NCBI RefSeq assembly: GCF_011806565.1
Contig: NZ_JAATOP010000003.1
Location: 62,001 to 126,000 of the forward strand
DNA: 64,000 bases
Direction of reading: 5' to 3'
Source: Marivivens donghaensis
GTDB taxonomy: Bacteria > Pseudomonadota > Alphaproteobacteria > Rhodobacterales > Rhodobacteraceae
The notes under the pieces are model-generated. The model did not search any database. It had not been told where the DNA came from and worked only from the letters and a program-made list of their open reading frames with translations. Position 1 is the first letter of the stretch. Each line of letters begins with the position of its first letter. Of the stretch, positions 1 through 6,043 are shown piece by piece. The position numbers were made by a program, and so were the translations under genes.

Positions 1-1
1 T

Positions 2-1507
2 CCCGAAGTGATCGAAGGCAACCCTGCCCGGATGCAGGACCTCATCGACGCAGTGCCCCATCAATGGAGATACAAGTCCGGCGTCATCAGCTTCGCAGCA
101 GAAGATGCTCCATCCGATGATCAGCAGCGCGAGATCATCGAGGCCTTCGAGGGCTTTGCGTGCCCAGGGCTCGATCCGGACCAATTTGAGATGCTGTGGG
201 TGCGGCACACGCATGCCCACGGCGTCGAGCTCCACTTCCTGATGCCGAGGATCGAGCTTGGCAGCCAAAAGAGCCTCAACATCGCGCCGCCCGGTCATGA
301 GAAAGGTTTCGGCGCTTTTGTCGATCTTCACAACAAGCGCAATCGGTGGGCCGATCCGCTAGACCCCGCTCGAGCCCGATCCACGAAGGCAGTCAGCGAA
401 GCTCCTGAGAGGGCGGAGGCTCGGACCCAGCTACACGACTGGGTACTCGCGCAGATCGAGCTGGGGGTGATTTCCGATCGCAACACCATGATCGTGGCCT
501 TGGCTGAAGTTGGCTTCGAGCTGCCGAAAAGGGCCGACGGCGCCCCCAAGAAGCTCCGCAAGAAGATGCTGACTGTAGTGGACCCGGAAAGCGGCGAAAG
601 CTGGAAACTTCAAGGAGCGATTTTTCATGAAAACTGGACCGCAGAGCAAGCTCAACCCCAAGATTCAGGAGAACATGGAGAACCTTCTGGGTTCTCAGCT
701 CGCCTTGCTGGATTCACATTTGAAGAGCTGGAACGACGAGTGGAGGAACACCGTCAGAAGCGCCTTCAGTACAATGTCGAGCGATATGGACCGGCTGAAA
801 CACAGCGTCGAACTGCGGATGCAGGACACCATGGGCCAAATCAATCAGACGACCGATCAAATCCGAACTCAGATCACCAGCTTGGAACAGCAATCTCGGA
901 AGCTAAGCCACCTGATCGCAGGCAGGAGTCTGACGATATTTCTGTCGGGCGCAGCGCTGGCGACGCTGATGAGCTTGGCCGGGTCATTTCTGGCAGTGAC
1001 GATGATGATCAATTCACAGCAGGTCACCGAACCGCGGGCACAACAAGTTCCCGCAGCGCTGCAGGGCAGCCGAACGCTACGGGGTGCGGGCGGCCTTGGC
1101 GAAGTAACGATGCTGCCCCCCACGGTGACTTTGGCTCGCTGCCCCATCGGCAATGGGAGTGGTCGCATCTGCATTCAGGACGAGGAGGACTAGATGACGC
1201 TGACAAACTTGGAGCGGGAGTTGCTGAGCTGCGTCGAAGAGCTCGGGAAAGGCGTCAGCGACTGCATGACCAGATTGGCCGAACAAGAAGATATGCTCGC
1301 GAAGTTGCAAAAGGACTTGCGCGCATCGTTGAGCGGCTTGGAAAGCTCATTGCAGGACGCGCCTTCCCTCGAAACGACGGAGGCCCAGCCAGAGAAGCCA
1401 GTCCGTGGGTTCCTCAGACGCAGCAAGTAGCATCGCCTCAGCGGCGCGAAGCTGCCGCGTCTTCACCGCCAACAGAGCGCAGGACAGGCCCGAGCAGATC
1501 GCCATAG
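2..1507 (+). CDS. MOBP5/ColE1-type relaxase, 5' truncated by window edge
   Basis: A mobilization relaxase nicks plasmid DNA at oriT and pilots the strand during conjugation. The frame is open to the left edge, so the first visible GTG (8) is probably internal. Counting from that GTG, the segment around residues 66-80 reads RHTHAHGVELHF, a histidine-rich metal site followed by E and H. It resembles the H-x-E-x-N motif of ColE1 MbeA-like relaxases rather than the classical three-His motif. It is followed by a region ending RNRWADPLDPARAR, where MbeA has a similar NHEYG..DPNDPANRR stretch. The C-terminal half is low-complexity and rich in R, S, D and G, as expected because two other genes are overprinted on it (627-1193 and 1194-1430). 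The 3' end overlaps the convergent XRE gene by about 70 bp. Family assignment is fairly confident. Whether it still functions is unknown. Confidence 0.7.
   Translation, partial: PEVIEGNPARMQDLIDAVPHQWRYKSGVISFAAEDAPSDDQQREIIEAFEGFACPGLDPDQFEMLWVRHTHAHGVELHFLMPRIELGSQKSLNIAPPGHEKGFGAFVDLHNKRNRWADPLDPARARSTKAVSEAPERAEARTQLHDWVLAQIELGVISDRNTMIVALAEVGFELPKRADGAPKKLRKKMLTVVDPESGESWKLQGAIFHENWTAEQAQPQDSGEHGEPSGFSARLAGFTFEELERRVEEHRQKRLQYNVERYGPAETQRRTADAGHHGPNQSDDRSNPNSDHQLGTAISEAKPPDRRQESDDISVGRSAGDADELGRVISGSDDDDQFTAGHRTAGTTSSRSAAGQPNATGCGRPWRSNDAAPHGDFGSLPHRQWEWSHLHSGRGGLDDADKLGAGVAELRRRARERRQRLHDQIGRTRRYAREVAKGLARIVERLGKLIAGRAFPRNDGGPAREASPWVPQTQQVASPQRREAAASSPPTERRTGPSRSP
627..1193 (+). CDS. 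MobB/MbeB-like membrane mobilization protein nested in relaxase gene
   Basis: This 188-residue protein is read in a different frame, wholly inside the relaxase gene. The N-terminal ~95 residues are helical and coiled-coil-like, rich in S, Q, M and D. A hydrophobic segment follows at about residues 100-130 (LTIFLSGAALATLMSLAGSF...), then a polar C-terminus with two Cys. ColE1 mbeB occupies the same nested position inside mbeA, and MbeB-type proteins help anchor the relaxosome at the membrane. A purine-rich AAGGAG lies about 10 nt before the ATG. It ends at 1193 and the next nested gene starts at 1194. Function is by position and architecture, not by clear sequence identity. Confidence 0.6.
   Translation: MKTGPQSKLNPKIQENMENLLGSQLALLDSHLKSWNDEWRNTVRSAFSTMSSDMDRLKHSVELRMQDTMGQINQTTDQIRTQITSLEQQSRKLSHLIAGRSLTIFLSGAALATLMSLAGSFLAVTMMINSQQVTEPRAQQVPAALQGSRTLRGAGGLGEVTMLPPTVTLARCPIGNGSGRICIQDEED
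1194..1430 (+). CDS. MbeD/MobD-like small coiled-coil mobilization protein nested in relaxase gene
   Basis: This 78-residue protein starts one base after the mobB-like stop codon and lies entirely within the relaxase gene in another frame. Its N-terminus (MTLTNLERELLSCVEEL, then regular heptads to about residue 50) resembles the MbeD/MobD family, whose members begin with an MTELEKQLL-type helix. MbeD of ColE1 is needed for mobilization and plasmid entry exclusion. The gene order relaxase[mobB-mobD] in nested frames matches ColE1 mbeA[mbeB-mbeD]. The C-terminus is short and basic. Confidence 0.65.
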   Translation: MTLTNLERELLSCVEELGKGVSDCMTRLAEQEDMLAKLQKDLRASLSGLESSLQDAPSLETTEAQPEKPVRGFLRRSK

Positions 1508-1707
1508 TCGGCCCCTAGGGCGATGGTCCACTCGGCGAATTCGACGACGTCCAGGCGCCGCTCACCACCTTCCACTTTCGCGACAAACGACTGGGGTCGT
1601 TTCATGCGGTCTGCGAGTTGCTGCTGGGTCATTCCAGCGGCCTTGCGGGCATCCGTCAGTGCGTCAAGCAGCGCTAGATGCCCCGGTGTTCTGAGACTAC
1701 GCGCCAA
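1438..1707 (-). CDS. XRE-family HTH transcriptional regulator
   Basis: This 89-residue protein is little more than a Cro/C1-type helix-turn-helix (about residues 10-65). It contains TQQQLADRM as the first helix pair, PQSFVAKVEGGERRLDVVEF as recognition helix and wing, and a C-terminal helix. The start is a TTG at 1707, chosen because GGAGAG lies 6 nt upstream and no ATG is available. It is divergent from the secreted-protein gene at 1792. The inverted repeat at 1760-1776 lies between them and is the natural candidate operator. Its 3' end overlaps the end of the relaxase gene antisense. Confidence 0.8.
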   Translation of the reverse strand: MARSLRTPGHLALLDALTDARKAAGMTQQQLADRMKRPQSFVAKVEGGERRLDVVEFAEWTIALGADYGDLLGPVLRSVGGEDAAASRR

Positions 1708-1759
1708 TCGCCGCTCTCCAAAAGGGTCATACCCTTGTCGCGTAATCCTGTTTTGGTAT

Positions 1760-1776
1760 TATCCCATTACGGGATA
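1760..1776. promoter_or_regulatory. Perfect 6-bp inverted repeat, candidate XRE operator
   Basis: TATCCC (1760-1765), a 5-nt spacer ATTAC, and GGGATA (1771-1776) form a perfect inverted repeat. It lies between the divergent XRE gene and the ATG at 1792, 4 nt before the GGAG ribosome-binding site of the latter. The position suits a repressor site for the adjacent XRE protein. Binding is inferred. Confidence 0.55.
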
Positions 1777-1791
1777 TTTGGAGATGTTGAG

Positions 1792-2670
1792 ATGAATTCA
1801 GTTCTGTCCAGTTCTTGTCGCGTGTCGTCGATAGCGCTTTCCGCCATCGTGCCATTTTGTGCCGCGAGCGGGTCGGCTACCGCCGAAAACTTGCATGCGG
1901 TCGGCGGCATCGAGGCGCGGCCTTACCCTTACAAGCTCCTCGGCCTGCGACCGGGTGATCCGGTCGATGACCTGGCTGCACTTTTCGCTGAGCGGTCGCA
2001 GGCAGCGCCGACACAGACAGAGCGCCGCCTGCGCATTCAGTCGCCACAGGGAAAGGCGTTTGACCTACGCTATGAAGCGACCCGCGAGATCGGCGATGTC
2101 GGCATGCAGGGGCGTCTTTCCAACGCGCAGCAAGACCACATCACGGCGTTCCTGGCCACTGAAGCCTTCGGAAAACGTCCATTGGCACTCTTCCGGGTGC
2201 TGAAGGCACCGACTGAGAAGGCCCCTGAGCCTGCCGCGCTGAGAGCTCAGATGGAAGAGCTTTACGGGCAACCATCCATGGTGGAGATGCAGGGGCAGTC
2301 GATGACCCTCCTCTACGCTTGGGGAACCGATGGCTTCATCACGGACCTCGGCGGCCAGCCGGTGCAGACATTCGTTGAGGACCTTGGCGGCAATCGTACC
2401 AGCGAGCGCCAATTTCGCACCTGCGCAGCTGGTGGACCGTTCAACGCCTCCGTCGAGTACGCCTTCAAGTCGCCGCGCGTCGCCGAAGATGCGATCATGC
2501 CGGACTGCGTCGCGACCTATGAGATCACGTATCAGGGCGGCCCGGAGATCAGCACCATCAAGTTCGCGCTGAAGGACTACGAGCTGGCGCGCTTGCACCA
2601 AGCAGAGGCGGATCGCCAGATCATGGAAGCGCTCTCATCCCCCACCTCGAAACTGGATATGGACCTATGA
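1792..2670 (+). CDS. Secreted protein of unknown function, island cassette gene 1
   Basis: This encodes 292 residues from the ATG at 1792. That start is preferred over an in-frame ATG at 1678 because GGAG (1780-1783) sits 8 nt upstream and the protein then begins with a classical signal peptide (hydrophobic to about residue 30, cleavage near SATA-EN). The mature part is predicted periplasmic and mixed alpha/beta. It includes KLLGLRPGDPVDDL, which suggests a ligand-binding or envelope protein, and two Cys (around RTCAAG and MPDCVA) that could pair. The stop overlaps the next ATG (ATGA). I recognise no family. Confidence 0.7.
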   Translation: MNSVLSSSCRVSSIALSAIVPFCAASGSATAENLHAVGGIEARPYPYKLLGLRPGDPVDDLAALFAERSQAAPTQTERRLRIQSPQGKAFDLRYEATREIGDVGMQGRLSNAQQDHITAFLATEAFGKRPLALFRVLKAPTEKAPEPAALRAQMEELYGQPSMVEMQGQSMTLLYAWGTDGFITDLGGQPVQTFVEDLGGNRTSERQFRTCAAGGPFNASVEYAFKSPRVAEDAIMPDCVATYEITYQGGPEISTIKFALKDYELARLHQAEADRQIMEALSSPTSKLDMDL

Positions 2671-3083
2671 CTCGCATGGCAGACTGGGCAGAGCCCATCC
2701 AAGTGGAACACATGTACCGCGAGCTCTTCGGCAGCACTCTGATGCTAGTGGACCAAGCCCGGTGGGAGGATGGCTCCCCCGGAACGGCTGCAGAGACTAT
2801 GCAGAAATTCTTGCAGGCCATGCTCCCCATACACCAGCACTGTGAGGTCTTCACCGAGGTCGAGGTGGATGAGGCGGCGATGCGGATCACATTCACCGAT
2901 GAAGCACGAGGAAAGGTCTTCCGCGTGTCGGCACGTCCCGATGGCCTTTGGAACCTTCACGTCCGTAAGCCGGGGCTGCAGTCAGATGAGCTTGGGTTGG
3001 TTCAGGACGTCGTCTTGCTCAAGCTGCTCGCCTACGATTGCGGACCAGCGGGAGACGTCCCCCTCGGGGAAATTTTCGAATGA
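2667..3083 (+). CDS. Hypothetical protein, island cassette gene 2
   Basis: This 138-residue, acidic, soluble protein has no signal peptide or membrane segment. It overlaps the preceding stop by 4 nt (ATGA), so the two are translationally coupled. The central region VFTEVEVDEAAMRITF...GKVFRVSARPDGLWNLHV looks like beta strands of a small alpha/beta fold. No motif is recognised. Being in one transcript with a secreted protein and under an XRE operator suggests a joint function, possibly as its cytoplasmic partner. Confidence 0.65.
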   Translation: MTRMADWAEPIQVEHMYRELFGSTLMLVDQARWEDGSPGTAAETMQKFLQAMLPIHQHCEVFTEVEVDEAAMRITFTDEARGKVFRVSARPDGLWNLHVRKPGLQSDELGLVQDVVLLKLLAYDCGPAGDVPLGEIFE

Positions 3084-3134
3084 CGCTTTACGCCCCAACC
3101 GTGTCAATGGCGCGCAGAACAAAGGAGCCAAGTA

Positions 3135-3533
3135 ATGCGCTATATCAACGGAGTAGACTTGCTGACGGCACTCGACGAAGCAGAAGCCGGCCCCGAACCA
3201 GATGACCTTCAAGGCGCCCCGATCATCGAAAATTGGTTCCTGATCTGGCGCGACGGTGATGTCGTGCGCGCCGACGGTGACGTGCACGGCCACCCGACGA
3301 TTGACGATCCTTGGGTCACGACCTCGCCAGTGCTCGGATACGACTATGACTTCGACAGGGAAGAAGGCTGGCTGCGCTCAATCTCGCGCTGGTATCGCCT
3401 TGGGCGGCTGAGGGAGGTGCCGGTCAACTCGACCAGCCCTGACCAAGCGCGTCGTGACGCTTTGTCCGCTGCAAAGCGCCACATCGCGCGGCAGCGGTCG
3501 GACTGGCGTGACCAATATGGACCTTCGCGCTAA
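3135..3533 (+). CDS. Hypothetical protein, island cassette gene 3
   Basis: A 132-residue soluble protein with a good ribosome-binding site (AAAGGAG 9 nt before ATG). The middle (ENWFLIWRDGDVVRADGDVHGHP, then DPWVTTSPVLGYD) has alternating hydrophobic and acidic residues typical of a beta-rich small domain. The C-terminal 45 residues are basic and helical. It lies 51 nt after the previous gene, so probably the same transcript. No family recognised. Codon use and GC resemble the rest of the mob segment rather than the AT-rich operon that follows. Confidence 0.6.
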   Translation: MRYINGVDLLTALDEAEAGPEPDDLQGAPIIENWFLIWRDGDVVRADGDVHGHPTIDDPWVTTSPVLGYDYDFDREEGWLRSISRWYRLGRLREVPVNSTSPDQARRDALSAAKRHIARQRSDWRDQYGPSR

Positions 3534-3673
3534 AGGCGAAGCACCCGGCCCGGCCCTACGGCCCGTCGTGATGCGAGCGGGCCGAGCCAGGCGCATCGCC
3601 CCCTCGACCGAAATCGCCCGCCACAAGGCAGGGGAGGAAGAGGGGGCAGCCGCCATAGGCGGCTCCTGTGGCC

Positions 3674-5116
3674 TCAGCCTTCAACACCAGCACTTGCTAT
3701 GAGCTGGTTCAGGCAACACTCCGCTACGGATATCGCATTCTCCTTTACGACGTCACTGTACTGGAGTTGCCTCAATGCAATAGCGTATGCAGTCGCCCAC
3801 AGCTCTTCCGATGACCCGGAGTTTCGCAGCGCCCACTCTCGGCATGCTCGTATAAAGCTTGGAAACGGACAGTTCTCCAGATAGAGATCCAAATCACACC
3901 AATTCTCTAAATTTTTTGCGCTAGGCCATTTTTCCCTAAGAGGTGTGGAATCTTTATGGAAAAGCACACTGAGCTCAAGCATTATTCCGTCTGCGCAGGC
4001 ACATTCATTCTGAGCCTCGGCATAATCAATTATATGGAACCCCCCACCGTCACCCACTAAAATATTGGCGCCATGGAGATCACGATGCTGAATGCACTCT
4101 CTCGAGGCTACCGTGATAGCCTCTCCATCCTCCATGTTAAGCTGCTCGGTATACTTTTCGATTCCTTGAATTTTTGAGTTGCCGATGTATCTTTGCCTGA
4201 TCTGCCGCACGCTTCTATTGAAATTTATAGCAGAATTGATCCATGGCTCTTGAGCAGCCTCGATGCCAACCACAATAGCGCAAGCCACATCAACATCGGT
4301 TTCAACAGTCTCGAATAGAGTTCGAGTATCTGCTCCAGCTATCGAATAGAAAGCACCACTCCAAGCACCTGCGCCTGCATCGATAACCTCAGTGCCATTG
4401 GGGACGCAGTGGCCTTTGAGTTTTGTGAAATAATCACGATGTTTAATTTGTTCAGTTTGTATCTCTTTGCTGGGCCCGATCTTCGCCACGCACACATCGA
4501 TAGGAACTCCGTAAGCATTCAGAAGCTCGACTTTGTGGACGCTCGCCCCAGAGAGCCCATCAGTAAATGGTACTGCACGCACTGAAACTCCACCCCTTAA
4601 ATTGGCAAAAATTCGTAGTACGCGCTCTTCTTCTGGTCTCGCAGGAGAATTCCTTTTTTCAATGGTTACGGGAATTCCGTCAATGGACCCAATTCTCTGG
4701 GCCATCTCCTCGATCTCCTTCCTTAGGAGATGCACCTTTATTTTCTCTTGCCCTTGGTAGTGCGGAACGGTTTTCCCAATGCCGCAAGCACGCGAAGGTC
4801 TCGCGTAATTCATTAGGTCGCTGGCAAGTCCGGTATCCCAATATCCACTCAGGAAACGCACCGGGATTCCCGGAGAATTTGCTTCGATATAGAGAAACAA
4901 ACTCCAGCCGTGCTCCTTGCTGGCCTCTAGAGCGCGATCACCGGACGGCGCAATCTCCCTATCTAGAATTATCAGATCATAAAAATCCGCCTCAAGACGG
5001 GCAATGGCGTCATTCTGTGAGGTTACAGTATCTATTTCGCAGTTGGGAATAGTTAGCAGCGATTTCTCGAGGGTTTTGGAAAACGATACATCATCTTCAA
5101 CAAGAAGAATTCTCAT
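3674..5116 (-). CDS. Response regulator fused to a kinase-fold phosphotransferase (third gene of ATPase/HK/RR operon)
   Basis: A 480-residue two-domain protein. Residues 1-~125 are a receiver domain: acidic cluster E7-D8-D9, phospho-acceptor D52 in YDLIILDRE, S90 in VRFLSGY, K115 in GIGKTVP. Residues ~180-470 resemble a protein-kinase/choline-kinase/APH fold. They contain a glycine-containing loop near 187-192, a candidate ATP-binding lysine K212 in VCVAKIG, the catalytic loop H344-R-D346-L-H-G-A-N351, and the metal-binding D364 in HIIDYAEA. All core catalytic residues are present, so the kinase domain should be active. There is no DNA-binding domain. It starts 3 nt after the histidine kinase stop. 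The likely arrangement is phosphorylation of D52 controlling the phosphotransferase output. The substrate (protein, small molecule or nucleotide) is unknown. AT-rich compared with the core chromosome. Confidence 0.75.
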   Translation of the reverse strand: MRILLVEDDVSFSKTLEKSLLTIPNCEIDTVTSQNDAIARLEADFYDLIILDREIAPSGDRALEASKEHGWSLFLYIEANSPGIPVRFLSGYWDTGLASDLMNYARPSRACGIGKTVPHYQGQEKIKVHLLRKEIEEMAQRIGSIDGIPVTIEKRNSPARPEEERVLRIFANLRGGVSVRAVPFTDGLSGASVHKVELLNAYGVPIDVCVAKIGPSKEIQTEQIKHRDYFTKLKGHCVPNGTEVIDAGAGAWSGAFYSIAGADTRTLFETVETDVDVACAIVVGIEAAQEPWINSAINFNRSVRQIRQRYIGNSKIQGIEKYTEQLNMEDGEAITVASRECIQHRDLHGANILVGDGGGFHIIDYAEAQNECACADGIMLELSVLFHKDSTPLREKWPSAKNLENWCDLDLYLENCPFPSFIRACREWALRNSGSSEELWATAYAIALRQLQYSDVVKENAISVAECCLNQLIASAGVEG

Positions 5117-5119
5117 GGA

Positions 5120-6043
5120 TTACAGTCTCTTTACCCAAGAAATCTCAAATCTCACACCCCTCTCGCGAGGCGTCAGAGTGATCGTACCCCCAAGGGAATC
5201 TATTGCCCTTTTGCTTATGGTGAGCCCCATGCCCAAATGGTCCACCTTTGAGGTTTTTCCCATCTCAAAAGCGCGGAGTGTATTTCCAGAGAAACCTACT
5301 CCATGATCCACTATTGATACCCAGTAGCTTTTCTCAGTCTCGCCCCAAGACACGAGCACGTCCGGCTTCTTTTCCACATCCAGGCTAGCTGTGGCCTCGA
5401 CAGCATTCTTAATCCCGTTTCGTATAGCGAGCGACAAGAGGCCTGGGTCCCCATACGCAATGCAGGGACGCTTGCCAGCATCTGAAATTTTACAAGGCAG
5501 AACGTCTCCAGCGGTAACGATGAAGTCTTCTCGCACTGCTAATATGCAGTCCGAAATCACCCCATCTAGGTGAAACTCTTTCAGTTCGGGTGAACTAGCA
5601 GCCTCGCGAAGGCGAGAGAGAGCAGTCATAAAAAGCCCGATTCTCTCCAGCTTCTGAAACGTTTCAGAGAGTTCGAAGTTGTCGATCTCAGTTTCGGCCG
5701 TCAATCTCAGCGCTCCGATGAGAGGCTCGATCTCATGAAGAACCTGCTTTGTGGTCGCTTCCAAGGCCTCCGCGAAGAGCTCTTCCGGTAAGCTTTCTGT
5801 GGTCTCGCCTGTTAGATTATCGGCTTGTCGCGCCCCCAGATCGGGCAGTTCAGGTTCGATCCGAAAGATTGCCCGCTTTATTGCATTTTCAATCCAAGTG
5901 ACCTTTTCTTGGGATAGCGCAAGTTTTAGCTGGGCTAGCTCAGACTGAGTTGCGTTTTCAGAAAAGTATCGAGCAGATTCGAGGCGCTCACTTGGGATGC
6001 TTGATCTCAGCATCTCTAGGTACCTAGCTCTACTTTCAGTCAT
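5120..6043 (-). CDS. Cytoplasmic histidine kinase without sensor domain (second gene of operon)
   Basis: This 307-residue soluble protein has no membrane segments and no PAS or GAF domain. The N-terminal ~65 residues look like a short HEAT-type helical repeat (SERLESARYFSENATQSEL). A dimerisation/phosphoacceptor-like helix pair follows, with H103-E104 in VLHEIEPLIG, and then a HATPase_c domain. That domain carries the N box around N209/N213 (RNGIKNAVEA), G1 D246-x-G-x-G (DHGVGF), and G2 G271-M-G (GMGLTISKRA). The start overlaps the upstream ATPase stop by 8 nt, so translation is coupled. With the receiver-kinase 3 nt downstream it forms an evident two-component pair. What it senses is probably supplied by the ATPase. 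H103 as phosphosite is my assignment by position before the ATPase domain. Confidence 0.75.
   Translation of the reverse strand: MTESRARYLEMLRSSIPSERLESARYFSENATQSELAQLKLALSQEKVTWIENAIKRAIFRIEPELPDLGARQADNLTGETTESLPEELFAEALEATTKQVLHEIEPLIGALRLTAETEIDNFELSETFQKLERIGLFMTALSRLREAASSPELKEFHLDGVISDCILAVREDFIVTAGDVLPCKISDAGKRPCIAYGDPGLLSLAIRNGIKNAVEATASLDVEKKPDVLVSWGETEKSYWVSIVDHGVGFSGNTLRAFEMGKTSKVDHLGMGLTISKRAIDSLGGTITLTPRERGVRFEISWVKRL

Noticed and set aside
627-1193. Nested frames inside the relaxase gene as mere shadows
   Set aside because: Family-like N-terminus of the second frame, a membrane helix in the first, end-to-end spacing and the ColE1 precedent make real overlapping genes more likely than chance.
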